Assembly: GCA_031271205.1 (NCBI GenBank)
Contig: JAISWG010000025.1
Coordinates: 1-33,464, forward strand
From: Endomicrobium sp.
GTDB taxonomy: Bacteria > Elusimicrobiota > Endomicrobiia > Endomicrobiales > Endomicrobiaceae
DNA length: 33,464 nt
Reading direction: 5' to 3'
Part shown: one piece after another, positions 19,633-29,710 of the stretch
How positions within the stretch are numbered: position 1 is the first letter of the stretch
How the letters are laid out: every line of letters starts with the position of its first letter
Program-made: the position numbers and the translations under genes
The notes under the pieces: model-generated
What the model was told of the DNA's origin: nothing
Seen by the model: the letters and a program-made list of their open reading frames with translations, nothing else
Database searches by the model: none

Positions 19633-20997
19633 TTATGTGTTTATATCATTCTGTTTTTGCTTAAATCTCTTATGCTCGCAATTCATTAAAATGATAGTTG
19701 TTATGAAAGCGGCTAGGTCAGATATAGGCATAGTAATCCATACGCCGGTAACTCCAAAATATTTTGGTAGTATAAGGAGTAGAGGGATTAAAAATATAAA
19801 CTGTCTTGTTACAGACAAAATTATTGAAAGGTTAGCTTTTCCTATACTTTGAAAAAATACTATAGATACTGTTTGATAGCCAATCAAACAATAAGTCATG
19901 AGGACATAGCGCATTCCTATAGCTGTTACTCTAATAAGCTCCTCATCTGTGGTAAACAAAGAAACTATAGCATGAGGAAATATTTCCACAATCAAAGAAC
20001 CTAGTGTCATTGTGCTTACTGCTATAAAAATTGTTTTTTTCAGTACTTCATTAACCCTTTTATATAATCCAGCTCCATAATTATATCCTGATATTGGTTG
20101 CATTCCCTGAGTTAATCCTAAAACAATCATAACAAAGATAAACAAAACCCGGTTTACTATTCCGTACGCTCCTACAGCAGTATCTCCTCCGTAAATAGAA
20201 AGATTTTTATTTATAAGTATTATGATTATACATGTGGCGGCATTGAGAAGAAAAGGGGATAAGCCAATTGAAAATATTTCTTTTACAATATTTTTATTTA
20301 AAACGAAAAATTTTTTTTGAAAATGTATAAAATTTGCTTTGCTGCTAAAAATTTTTATCTGCCATGCCAATGCTAAAGCTTGAGAAATAACTGTTGCAAA
20401 AGCACTTCCGCGGATACTCCAACCAAATTTAAATATAAATAAATGATTAAGAGCAAGATTTATAAGTATACTTGTAAAAGTTGCAATCATGGCTTTTTTA
20501 GGGTGTCCTTGAGAACGCAATAAAGAGTTAAGTCCCATATACATGTGTGTAATAACGTTGCCCATTAAAATGATAACCATGAAGTCGTGGGCATGTGGAA
20601 GTGTTTGCTGACTTGCCCCAAAAAAAAGAAGTATTGGATCCAAAAAAATCAATAATACTGCAGAAAAAAGAATCCCTATTATTGTGTTTAAAACAATAAC
20701 ATTGCCTAAAATATAGTTCGTTGCTTCATAATCTTTTTGTCCAAGTTTTATTGAAAGTATTGTGCCTGCGCCGACGCCAATTAGCTGACCGAATGCAACC
20801 CCTAAATTCATTATAGGGAAAGTTATGGATAAACCTGATAGAGCTGATACTCCTATGCTGTGTCCTATAAATATGCTATCTGTAACGTTATAAAGCGATG
20901 TGGCAAGCATCGCTACAATTGCAGGTAGCGCACACTGTACCAATAATTTTCCTATGTTTGCAGTTCCAAGTGTAAGATAAGTAATATTTTTTTTCAA
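19633..20997 (-). CDS. MATE-family efflux transporter
   Basis: 454-aa polytopic protein; N-terminal half LVQCALPAIVAMLATSLYNVTDSIFIGHSIGVSALSGLSITFPI with duplicated architecture. Confidence 0.93.
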   Translation of the reverse strand: MKKNITYLTLGTANIGKLLVQCALPAIVAMLATSLYNVTDSIFIGHSIGVSALSGLSITFPIMNLGVAFGQLIGVGAGTILSIKLGQKDYEATNYILGNVIVLNTIIGILFSAVLLIFLDPILLFFGASQQTLPHAHDFMVIILMGNVITHMYMGLNSLLRSQGHPKKAMIATFTSILINLALNHLFIFKFGWSIRGSAFATVISQALALAWQIKIFSSKANFIHFQKKFFVLNKNIVKEIFSIGLSPFLLNAATCIIIILINKNLSIYGGDTAVGAYGIVNRVLFIFVMIVLGLTQGMQPISGYNYGAGLYKRVNEVLKKTIFIAVSTMTLGSLIVEIFPHAIVSLFTTDEELIRVTAIGMRYVLMTYCLIGYQTVSIVFFQSIGKANLSIILSVTRQFIFLIPLLLILPKYFGVTGVWITMPISDLAAFITTIILMNCEHKRFKQKQNDINT

Positions 20998-21094
20998 TTC
21001 TATTCCTTTAAAATATCAATAAATTTAAAAATATTATACTCTTATTTCTATTATATAAAAATTTTTGTATAACTGAAAAGTAGTTACTTTTAAT

Positions 21095-21214
21095 ATGAGA
21101 TTGAAAGCGAAGAGATTAGTTTTAGCAGCTACATTGGTGTGTTTTTGTTGTTCTTGCGGAGTTAAATACGATAGGACAAATTTATTGCGATTAAAAAGGA
21201 ATTTTGTTGCTTAA
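21095..21214 (+). pseudogene. Short ORF with signal/lipoprotein-like N-terminus, probable gene remnant
   Basis: MRLKAKRLVLAATLVCFCCSCGVKYDRTNLLRLKRNFVA*: basic N-terminus, hydrophobic core and Cys-rich cleavage region, then an early stop. Confidence 0.35.
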
Positions 21215-21285
21215 AGAAACAGCTGCAGAAAAAAGAATTCTGGATATATAAAAACTAGTCCTAAAGAAAAGTATTTCTTTCTTTG

Positions 21286-21392
21286 CTATAACTTAACAAG
21301 GTGAACCTCTGCTAACATCTTCGAATAAGCGTAGTGTATTCCCATATTTCCGCACCCTACAATATGCAAACTTTTGGCGATAATTTTAACGT
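21286..21392 (-). pseudogene. Fragment resembling the Rossmann N-terminus of pyrroline-5-carboxylate reductase
   Basis: Minus-strand VKIIAKSLHIVGCGNMGIHYAYSKMLAEVHLVKL*; GCGNMG resembles the ProC-type nucleotide-binding loop. In-frame stops on both sides. Confidence 0.35.
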
Positions 21393-21540
21393 TTTAACTC
21401 TATTTGATTTTATTTTATATTGTTATACATTTTATAGCTCTTTTTACGTTTATTATCTTGTTAATGATGTAAAAGAATTGTATAATCTATCTTAATAACA
21501 TGATTATGATTTAATAGTATAGTGTTTTTAGAATCTTAAA

Positions 21541-22866
21541 ATGAACGACTGTCTAATTATCTTTAAGCGATATTTTTTGGTGCTTTTGTTTGTTTTTTTG
21601 TTGTGTATATTTACAAGAAAAACATATGCAACCGGAGGCAAGTATGCTTGTACGCAAGACATTGCTGCGAGTGTTGCTCTTTTAAACCAAGGTGCTGATA
21701 TTGTGTCAGCTAAAGGAGTTATGTCAACGGTTTCATCTATGACCCTAAATAGTGTCGGTGACCCTTTTTTATTTGGTGTGGCTTACATTGGAAAATTAAA
21801 ATGTAAAGTGGGTTTTCAGGGTAATTACATTGATTTAAGTGGAAAATCTTTAGTTGTAGGATTAGCAAAAAGTTTTAATACCGGTTTGGGAGAATTGACT
21901 CTTGGCCCATTTTTTGAGCGTGGTGTAGGTTCTTATGCTGGACTAAAAAATTCTGATTATAGTGGCGGTGGATTATTAGGACATGTTGATTTTAATAAGA
22001 GTTTTTACGGCGAATTTTCGGGCAAAACAGGTGTTAGTCAAACAGATTTTGAGTTTAATAAAATAGCAAGATGCGATTATATAATATTATATACAAGCTG
22101 TCATATAGGGTTTGGTTATGTGTTCAAAGTAAGTGACATTTTAAAACTTGACACTTACGGTAAGTGTTTTTTTACACGCAAGTTTGGCAAAAATGTCCAT
22201 TTAAATAATGGCATATCTTTTAGGTTTCCAAATATTGACTCTCAACGTATAAGAGTTGGGAGCAGGGTGTCTTTTGTATTTAGTGAGTATACCGTTGTTT
22301 ATTGTGGAGCAGTATGGGACTATGCGACTACAGGAACTACTGATATTAAAGATTCAGTTGATAGTTTTTCTATATTTAAGAGAGGAAGTGGTGGTATATG
22401 GGAAGTAGGTGCTTCTGAGAGCTTTAAGGATTTTTATTTTGATTTAAGCACCCAATGTTATGTTGGCGATCAAAAAGGTGTATCATTAATGGTTAGAGTT
22501 TCTTTTGATTTGTTTAGCAGGATAGAAAGATTTTTAGGTTATTCTATTGAAAAATTTTATTCAGAGAAGACCAAAAGATTTAGCAAAAATTTTAAAATGT
22601 CAAAGAAGGATTGTTTTGACAAAAGTCTTGAAATAATAAAAAAATTGGGAGCAAGAGTAACTCACAAAAGTTTTGATAAAGGTTACATAGTAGCTTTTGG
22701 TTTTTCAAAGGGTTTTAAGAATTGTTGTTTAGATTCAACAGAGACTGGGGTTTTTGTAACAGAAATAAATTCTGAGAACGTAACTGTTGAGGCTTGTTCT
22801 GACAACAACATACTTGGTGAGAAATTTTCTGTTAAATTTTTTGAAATGTTGGTTGAAAAAGTCTGA
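21541..22866 (+). CDS. Exported protein with probable outer-membrane beta-barrel-like region and a C-terminal extension
   Basis: Signal peptide-like start (YFLVLLFVFLLCIFTRKTYAT), then repeated amphipathic beta-strand patterns (GELTLGPFFERGVGSYAG, YGEFSGKTGVSQTDFEF, IRVGSRVSFVFSEYTVVYCGAVWDYATTGT), then an approximately 100-aa alpha/beta-like tail. Confidence 0.6.
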   Translation: MNDCLIIFKRYFLVLLFVFLLCIFTRKTYATGGKYACTQDIAASVALLNQGADIVSAKGVMSTVSSMTLNSVGDPFLFGVAYIGKLKCKVGFQGNYIDLSGKSLVVGLAKSFNTGLGELTLGPFFERGVGSYAGLKNSDYSGGGLLGHVDFNKSFYGEFSGKTGVSQTDFEFNKIARCDYIILYTSCHIGFGYVFKVSDILKLDTYGKCFFTRKFGKNVHLNNGISFRFPNIDSQRIRVGSRVSFVFSEYTVVYCGAVWDYATTGTTDIKDSVDSFSIFKRGSGGIWEVGASESFKDFYFDLSTQCYVGDQKGVSLMVRVSFDLFSRIERFLGYSIEKFYSEKTKRFSKNFKMSKKDCFDKSLEIIKKLGARVTHKSFDKGYIVAFGFSKGFKNCCLDSTETGVFVTEINSENVTVEACSDNNILGEKFSVKFFEMLVEKV

Positions 22867-22920
22867 ATGACTTAAACAAATAAGAAACAATAAAAGCTAT
22901 GCTTATATAGGAGGCATTTT

Positions 22921-24225
22921 ATGACAAAGATTAAAAAAATTACGGGAAGAGAAATTATTGATTCGCGAGGGAATCCTACTGTTGAGGTAGATGTTTTATT
23001 GGATGATGGAACTTTAGGAAGAGCGGCCGTTCCTTCTGGTGCTTCAACTGGTTCTAGAGAAGCTCTTGAGCTTAGAGACTGTGATGAAAAAAGATTTAGT
23101 GGCAAGGGTGTTTTGAAGGCTGTATCAAATGTTAATAAAGAAATAGCTCCAAAAATAGCTGGACTTGACATAAACGAACAGCAAAAAATAGATGAAACAA
23201 TGATAAAGCTTGACGGTACAGACTTTAAGAGCAATTTAGGAGCTAATGCTATACTTGGGGTTTCTCTTGCGTGTGCTAAAGCAGGAGCCATTTCAAATAG
23301 GCTTCCTGTATATGAGTATGTAAGAAAGACTTATGAAATCAAAAGTAATAAATATATTTTGCCAGTTCCTTTAATGAATATTATAAATGGTGGCGAGCAT
23401 GCCGATAATAATGTTGATTTACAGGAGTTTATGATTGCTCCTATAAACACTCTTAATTTCCATGAGGCTTTAAGAATAGGTTGTGAAGTTTTTTACAGTT
23501 TAAAAAAAGTATTAAACAGCAAAGGTTTTACAACAAGTGTCGGTGATGAAGGTGGATTTGCTCCCAATTTAACATCTAACGAACAAGCCTTGGAAGTAAT
23601 ATGTGAAGCTGTTAAAACTGCAGGTTATGAAGTCGGCAAAGATATAGTTTTTGCTTTAGATGTAGCAGCAAGCGAGTTTTATGATGATGGCAAATATAAA
23701 CTTGAGGGCGAAGGAAAAGATAAAGTAAAAACTTTGAAAGATATGATTGCTTTTTATGATAGTCTTTTGAAGAGATATCCTATAATGTCTATAGAAGACG
23801 GCTTAAGCGAATCGGACTGGGATGGATGGAAAGCTCTTACTAGAGAATTAAAATCTAAATTACAACTTGTTGGGGATGATCTTTTTGTAACAAATACAAA
23901 AATATTTAAAGAAGGTATAGATAAACATATTGCGAATTCTATTCTTATAAAAGTTAATCAAATAGGTTCGCTTTCAGAGACTGTTGCTGCTGTTCAAATG
24001 GCTTATAAAGCTGATTATACTGCTATTATGTCGCACCGTTCAGGAGAAACGGAAGACAGTATAATCGCAGATTTAGCTGTTGCTTTAAATACAGGTCAGA
24101 TTAAAACAGGTTCTGTGTCAAGAACTGATAGAATTTGCAAATATAATCAACTTTTAAGAATAGAGGAAGAATTAGGTTCAAGAGCAAGCTACTTGGGGAA
24201 AGCCGCTTTTTCAAGCATAAAATAA
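22921..24225 (+). CDS. eno: Enolase
   Basis: [80 protein letters not shown]. Confidence 0.99.
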   Translation: MTKIKKITGREIIDSRGNPTVEVDVLLDDGTLGRAAVPSGASTGSREALELRDCDEKRFSGKGVLKAVSNVNKEIAPKIAGLDINEQQKIDETMIKLDGTDFKSNLGANAILGVSLACAKAGAISNRLPVYEYVRKTYEIKSNKYILPVPLMNIINGGEHADNNVDLQEFMIAPINTLNFHEALRIGCEVFYSLKKVLNSKGFTTSVGDEGGFAPNLTSNEQALEVICEAVKTAGYEVGKDIVFALDVAASEFYDDGKYKLEGEGKDKVKTLKDMIAFYDSLLKRYPIMSIEDGLSESDWDGWKALTRELKSKLQLVGDDLFVTNTKIFKEGIDKHIANSILIKVNQIGSLSETVAAVQMAYKADYTAIMSHRSGETEDSIIADLAVALNTGQIKTGSVSRTDRICKYNQLLRIEEELGSRASYLGKAAFSSIK

Positions 24226-24239
24226 TAGTGATTTTAAAA

Positions 24240-25277
24240 ATGCCTATTTTAAGAACTCAAGATTTTGACGAGTTAATACAGTTAAAACAAATTTCTCCTG
24301 TGTATTTATTTGCGGGTGAAGATGTCTATCTTGTTGATTTATGTTTTAATAAGATAGAAAGATTGCTTGCTGTAAATGATTTAAATAGAGAAATTTTTTA
24401 TGCATTTGATTCAACTTCAGAAGATATTTTAAATGCTGTTTTTACTGTTCCTTTTTTAAGCGATAAAAGATTGATAATAGTAAAAGATGTAAACAAGATG
24501 AGGGCTAGAGATGCCGAATATATTACGAAATATTTATCAAATACTTTGGATACTTCTTCTCTTGTTCTTTTATATTCTGATAATTATAAAAAAGAAACTA
24601 TTGCTAAGAGAAAAGAGCTTGTAAACGCTTGTATATCTTCAAAGAATTGTGTTGCTGTGAATTGTGGGAAACAGCATGAAGGTGAAGCGAAAGACTTTAT
24701 AAAATTTATTTTAACTGATAAAGGTAAAAATGCTTCTTACGATACTATTTCAAGAATTGTTGAAGAAAACGGTACTGATTTATTAAATATCTCAAATGAG
24801 ATAGAGAAGCTATCATTGTACATTGGAAAAAATAAAAAAGAAATTACAGAAAACGATTTGGAAAAAGTTGGAGGATATACAAAAGAAGTAAATATCTATA
24901 CCTTATCTTCGAACATAGAATCTAAAAATTTAAAACAGGCAATATTTGTATTAGAAAAATTATTAAATGATAAAGAAGAACATGTGATAGTACTTTCAGC
25001 AATATCTTTTTCGATCAGAAAAATGCTTAATGCTAAAAGTATGTTGGAAGAGCAAAATATGCCTATTTCTGAAGTTACTTCAGCTCTTAGAATACACAGT
25101 TTTTCTGCAGGTATTTTTTTTTCAAATCTCAAAAAACACAATGCAAAAAATTTGAGGGAGAGCTTAAAAATCGTACTACAAGCTGATACAGCTATTAAAA
25201 CCGGTAGTAATGATGCGGTGTTAGCTTTAGAAAAGGTCATATTGTTCGTATGCAAAAATAGACACAACATTGTCTAA
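24240..25277 (+). CDS. holA: DNA polymerase III subunit delta (HolA-like)
   Basis: SPVYLFAGEDVYLVDLCFNKIERLL...VPFLSDKRLIIVKDVNKM...NDLEKVGGYTKEVNIYTLSSNIESKNLKQAIFVLEKLL; HolA-like architecture, followed by convergent rpsT. Confidence 0.88.
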   Translation: MPILRTQDFDELIQLKQISPVYLFAGEDVYLVDLCFNKIERLLAVNDLNREIFYAFDSTSEDILNAVFTVPFLSDKRLIIVKDVNKMRARDAEYITKYLSNTLDTSSLVLLYSDNYKKETIAKRKELVNACISSKNCVAVNCGKQHEGEAKDFIKFILTDKGKNASYDTISRIVEENGTDLLNISNEIEKLSLYIGKNKKEITENDLEKVGGYTKEVNIYTLSSNIESKNLKQAIFVLEKLLNDKEEHVIVLSAISFSIRKMLNAKSMLEEQNMPISEVTSALRIHSFSAGIFFSNLKKHNAKNLRESLKIVLQADTAIKTGSNDAVLALEKVILFVCKNRHNIV

Positions 25278-25328
25278 ACATTATATAAAACCCTCTATTC
25301 TTCTCAGAAAATGGGCGTTTTATAATGT
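25278..25328. terminator. Bidirectional terminator between convergent holA and rpsT
   Basis: ACATTATATAAAACCC ... GGGCGTTTTATAATGT imperfect inverted repeat. Confidence 0.7.
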
Positions 25329-25342
25329 TTGCGATGGTCTAT

Positions 25343-25624
25343 TTATTTTTTTAGTTTAGCTACAAGCTTTGACAATCTTGCTTTTTGATTTAAAGCAGCT
25401 TTAAAGTGGACAACGTTTTTCTTTGCAGCCTTGTCCCATTCTGAAAAAGCTGCTGCTAGTTGTTCTAGGGCAATTTTAGCATTGCCTTTCTTTACTGCTT
25501 CTTCAACTCTTTTTATTGCAGTTTTTATCTTGCTTCTGATGCTTGAATTTCTTTTAGTTCTTTTTTCTGTTTTTCTTACTTCTTTAAGAGCAGACGTATG
25601 TCTGCCGGTTTTAAGTTTTGCCAT
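25343..25624 (-). CDS. rpsT: 30S ribosomal protein S20
   Basis: KRTKRNSSIRSKIKTAIKRVEEAVKKGNAKIALEQLAAAFSEWDKAAKKNVVHFKAALNQKARLSKLVAKL. Confidence 0.94.
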   Translation of the reverse strand: MAKLKTGRHTSALKEVRKTEKRTKRNSSIRSKIKTAIKRVEEAVKKGNAKIALEQLAAAFSEWDKAAKKNVVHFKAALNQKARLSKLVAKLKK

Positions 25625-25943
25625 TTAACATTCCTTTTATCCAAAACTTTTTATAACTCAACACAACCAATGTCGCCAATTATACATAAAATTGGAAAAT
25701 TGATCAAGAGTAGATAATTTTTGTGTATAATGAAATTGGGTAAGCATATGTTATCACAGGTTTTGAAATATGTGTAGTGGAACTAGAAGAAGATTTACTG
25801 TTAATATTGCTAATTGCATATTGTGATTAGACAAAACAATATAATAATGATGATGTTTATGGAGAAAATTTAAATTAGCAAAATATTAATGCGTCAAACT
25901 AAGATTTACGGGATTAGTATGAAGAAAAATCGTGTGTTTATAA

Positions 25944-26441
25944 ATGAATAATGTGATATATTTAGGATTAGGTTCGAATATTGGCAACAGGATTGAGAAT
26001 ATAATTTTTGCTTTGTCTGCTTTGCAAAGCAGTGGTTTTATTGGCATAAAAAAAATTTCATCTTTTTACGAAACGTCTCCAATAGGACCAAATCAGAGAA
26101 AATTTTATAACATTGCAGTTAAAGCGAAAACATCTTTAAATCCGCGCGATTTGCTTTTTATTATAAAACAAATCGAAGAACTTATGGGACGAAAAAAAAC
26201 TTTACATTGGGGACCACGTATAATAGATGTTGATATTCTGTTTTTTAACCGTATTGTTATTGCTGAAAAAAATTTAATAGTTCCTCATAAAGAAATACAA
26301 AACAGACTTTTTGTATTGATTCCACTTAACGAAATTTCTAAAAATTTTATATGCCCAAATTCAAATAAAAAAATAAACGTTATTTTGAGTGAAAAATTAT
26401 TGACACTAAGATGTCAAAAGATTAAAATGTTATATAAATGA
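25944..26441 (+). CDS. folK: 2-amino-4-hydroxy-6-hydroxymethyldihydropteridine pyrophosphokinase
   Basis: YLGLGSNIGNRIENI, SSFYETSPIGPNQRKFYN, WGPRIIDVDILFFN, LIVPHKEIQNRLFVLIPLNEI. Confidence 0.96.
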   Translation: MNNVIYLGLGSNIGNRIENIIFALSALQSSGFIGIKKISSFYETSPIGPNQRKFYNIAVKAKTSLNPRDLLFIIKQIEELMGRKKTLHWGPRIIDVDILFFNRIVIAEKNLIVPHKEIQNRLFVLIPLNEISKNFICPNSNKKINVILSEKLLTLRCQKIKMLYK

Positions 26442-26461
26442 TATTGGTGAAAAGGTGAAAA

Positions 26462-27262
26462 ATGAACAAGAAAACAGTTGTGACAATCTTGGATAAAAAG
26501 TGTAAATCAGAAAAAATAACAATGCTTACATGTTATGACTATGTTATGGCAAAACTTATTTCTCATCAAGACATAGACATGTTGCTTGTTGGAGATTCTT
26601 TAGGAAACGTAAAGCTTGGTTATGAAAACACTCTCCCTGTGACTATTGAAGATATGATTTATCATACGAAATCCGTAAAAAGAGGCAATGTTGGAGCTTT
26701 GCTTGTTACAGATATGCCGTTTATGTCATATGAATCAAATATTGAAGAAGCTGTTAAAAATGCTGGGAGGATTATTAAAGAAGGTGGAGCTGAAGCAGTA
26801 AAGATTGAAGGGGGATTAGAGATTGAAGAGCAAGTCAAAGCTATAGTAAATGCAAAAATCCCCGTAATCGGTCATTTGGGATTAACTCCTCAGGCAATAA
26901 ATAAATTTGGCGGATTTAAAGTTCAGGGGAGAACTCAGGAAGCTTATGATAAACTTATATCAGATGCGAAAGCTATTGAAAATGCCGGAGCGTTTGCAAT
27001 TACTCTTGAAGCTATACCAGAACATCTTGCTAAAGAAGTAACTGAGATTTTAAATATTCCAACAATAGGGATAGGTGCTGGACGTTATTGTGATGGACAA
27101 GTTTTGGTTATTGATGATATGATTGGAATGTTTGATGATTTTACGCCGAAATTTGTTAAAAAGTATGCTAATGTTAGCAAGATTATAAGAAATGCGGTAA
27201 GAGAATATATAGGTGAAGTTAAAGAAGGAAAATTCCCAAAGGAAGAAAATACTTATAAATGA
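26462..27262 (+). CDS. panB: 3-methyl-2-oxobutanoate hydroxymethyltransferase
   Basis: [61 protein letters not shown]. Confidence 0.97.
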   Translation: MNKKTVVTILDKKCKSEKITMLTCYDYVMAKLISHQDIDMLLVGDSLGNVKLGYENTLPVTIEDMIYHTKSVKRGNVGALLVTDMPFMSYESNIEEAVKNAGRIIKEGGAEAVKIEGGLEIEEQVKAIVNAKIPVIGHLGLTPQAINKFGGFKVQGRTQEAYDKLISDAKAIENAGAFAITLEAIPEHLAKEVTEILNIPTIGIGAGRYCDGQVLVIDDMIGMFDDFTPKFVKKYANVSKIIRNAVREYIGEVKEGKFPKEENTYK

Positions 27263-28098
27263 AGGCTATAAAAGATACTTTACAGATGCAAAAAATTGCT
27301 TTTAAACATTTAAAAGATGGTGACAAAATTGGTCTTGTTCCTACCATGGGAGCATTACATAACGGGCATGTTTCATTAATAGAAAAATCGATAAAAAACG
27401 ACGACATTACGATAGTTTCAATTTTTGTAAATCCAATTCAGTTTGGTTCGGATGAGGATTATCTAAAATATCCGCGTCATTTGAAAAAAGATTTGGAAAT
27501 CTGTAAAAAAAATCACGTTGATTACGTGTTTATGCCTTCGGTAAACAATATGTTTTCTCAAGCTTATAAAACTTTTGTTGAAGTAGAGGTATTACAGAGC
27601 ATGATGTGTGGTGCGTTTAGACCTGTTTATTTTAGAGGCGTGGCCACAGTAGTTTTAAAATTATTCAATATATCTTGTGCTGATAGAGCTTATTTCGGTA
27701 TGAAGGACTTCCAACAGCTTAAAATAATAGAAAAAATGACTAAGGACTTAAATTTTAGGACAAAAATAGTTCCATGCCCTATAGTTAGAGAAAAAAGTGG
27801 ATTGGCCCTTTCAAGCAGAAATTCTTATTTGAGCGATGAAGAAAAACTGTTGAGTTTGAATATTTCTAAAATTTTAAAAGAAGCCGCTAAAGAGTTTAAA
27901 AATAAGACTTTGAATGTGGTTGAGAAAAAAGCTGTAAATAAACTTAAAAAAATTCCAAACAGTAGAATTGATTATGCAGAAATTGTTTCAGTAAAAGATT
28001 TGTCACCTGCTGATAAAAATACAAAAAAAGCTGTTTTTGCTGTTGCAGTTTGGATAGGTAAAACAAGATTGATAGACAATACAAAAATGACAAAATAA
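27259..28098 (+). CDS. panC: Pantothenate synthetase
   Basis: [65 protein letters not shown] overlap with panB. Confidence 0.97.
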   Translation: MKAIKDTLQMQKIAFKHLKDGDKIGLVPTMGALHNGHVSLIEKSIKNDDITIVSIFVNPIQFGSDEDYLKYPRHLKKDLEICKKNHVDYVFMPSVNNMFSQAYKTFVEVEVLQSMMCGAFRPVYFRGVATVVLKLFNISCADRAYFGMKDFQQLKIIEKMTKDLNFRTKIVPCPIVREKSGLALSSRNSYLSDEEKLLSLNISKILKEAAKEFKNKTLNVVEKKAVNKLKKIPNSRIDYAEIVSVKDLSPADKNTKKAVFAVAVWIGKTRLIDNTKMTK

Positions 28099-28110
28099 GA
28101 GTGTATAACA

Positions 28111-29709
28111 ATGATAAAATCAGATTATTTAGTTATAGGGAGTGGTATAGCCGGTCTTAGTTTTGCCTTAAAGGGGGCAAAATGTGGGACGGTTTCTTTA
28201 ATAACAAAAAGAAAACTGTTTGATTCTTCTACCAGTAGAGCGCAGGGCGGCATTGCTTGCGTTACTGATAGATTGGATACTTTTGAAGAACATGTGGGTG
28301 ACACTCTATCCTCGGGTGCTGGTCTTTGCAATAAAGAGATGGTTGAAAAGATGGTAAAGGAATCTTCAAGTAGAATAAGAGAACTTGTGGAACTTGGCGT
28401 TAAATTTACAAAGAAAGATGAGTTTTCTTTTGAGTTTGATTTGGGGTTAGAGGGTGGACACAGCAAGAGAAGGGTTCTTCACGCAGGAGACGTTACAGGT
28501 GCTGAGATAGAAAAAATTTTGATAAGTAATGTTTATAGATTTGAAAATATAACTGTTTATGAAGAGCATGCTGCAGTTGATTTAATATTGGATGATAATA
28601 ATTTTTGCTCTGGAGCGCGTGTTTTAAATAATGAAAATAGTAAAGTAGAAGTATTTCAAGCAAAAGTTGTTGTTTTGGCTTGTGGTGGTTCTGGAAAAAC
28701 TTATCTGTACACTTCAAATCCTGATGTTGCAACAGGTGATGGTATAGCTATGGCATATAGAGCCGGAGCTGACATTGCAAATATGGAGTTTGTTCAATTT
28801 CACCCTACGTGTTTATATAACGGTGAAGCCAAATCTTTTTTGATATCTGAGGCTGTTCGTGGCGAAGGAGCTGTTTTAAGACTTAAAAATGGTGAACAAT
28901 TTATGGATAAATACAGTTCTCAAAAAGAACTTGCCCCAAGAGATATAGTCTCAAGAGCCATAGACACAGAGTTAAAAGCAAGAAGAGAAAACTTTGTTTA
29001 TTTAGATATTACATCAAAAAGTAGAGATTTTCTTGTTAGAAGATTTCCTAATATTTACGCAAAATGTCTTGAGTATGGCATAGACATGGCTAAAGATATG
29101 ATCCCAGTAACTCCTGCTGCTCATTTTTTTTGCGGTGGTATAAATATTGATGAGCATGGAAGAGCAAGTATAGAAAATCTTTATGCTATAGGCGAAACAG
29201 CTTGCTCTGGGATACACGGAGCCAACAGGCTTGCGTCTAACTCCCTGCTTGAAGGTATAGTTTATGCTGATAGAGTCTATAAAGATTCATTGAAACTTTT
29301 AAATAGAGAACATTCTAAAATTAATGACATGGAAAATAAAATCAATAACTTTAAAAAACTGTCACAAGTATCCATGCAGGAATGGGAGGAAATTAGACGG
29401 TTAGCGTGGAGTTATTTGGGCATATATCGCTCAAACGAGAAGCTTTTAAAAGCCAAGAAAAGAATAGATATTTTAAAAAATGAAATAGATAAATACTTTG
29501 TAGATACCCACGTAAGTGTTGACAGTATTGAGTTGAGGAATATAACATGTGTGGCGAAACTTATACTGCGTTCTGCTATGCTTAGAAAAGAAAGCAGAGG
29601 ACTTCACTTTAACGTTGACTATCCGTTTATGTTATCTGAAGCTTATAATACAATCTTAAATATAAATAAAAAAGAAACGTTATATGCGGTTCGTTGCAGA
29701 GAGGAGTAG
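28111..29709 (+). CDS. nadB: L-aspartate oxidase
   Basis: DYLVIGSGIAGLSFALK, SSTSRAQGGIACV, GGHSKRRVLHAGDVTG, FVQFHPTCLY, AIGETACSGIHGANRLASNSLLEGIV. Confidence 0.95.
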   Translation: MIKSDYLVIGSGIAGLSFALKGAKCGTVSLITKRKLFDSSTSRAQGGIACVTDRLDTFEEHVGDTLSSGAGLCNKEMVEKMVKESSSRIRELVELGVKFTKKDEFSFEFDLGLEGGHSKRRVLHAGDVTGAEIEKILISNVYRFENITVYEEHAAVDLILDDNNFCSGARVLNNENSKVEVFQAKVVVLACGGSGKTYLYTSNPDVATGDGIAMAYRAGADIANMEFVQFHPTCLYNGEAKSFLISEAVRGEGAVLRLKNGEQFMDKYSSQKELAPRDIVSRAIDTELKARRENFVYLDITSKSRDFLVRRFPNIYAKCLEYGIDMAKDMIPVTPAAHFFCGGINIDEHGRASIENLYAIGETACSGIHGANRLASNSLLEGIVYADRVYKDSLKLLNREHSKINDMENKINNFKKLSQVSMQEWEEIRRLAWSYLGIYRSNEKLLKAKKRIDILKNEIDKYFVDTHVSVDSIELRNITCVAKLILRSAMLRKESRGLHFNVDYPFMLSEAYNTILNINKKETLYAVRCREE

Positions 29710-29710
29710 C

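Noticed and set aside
22872-23291. Minus-strand 139-aa ORF
   Set aside because: Antisense to the enolase N-terminus; shadow ORF.
25629-25943. rpsT-folK gap as a possible gene or riboswitch
   Set aside because: Short fragments (GTRRRFTVNIANCIL, MRQTKIYGISMKKNRVFINE) with no motif I can identify; no convincing riboswitch fold.
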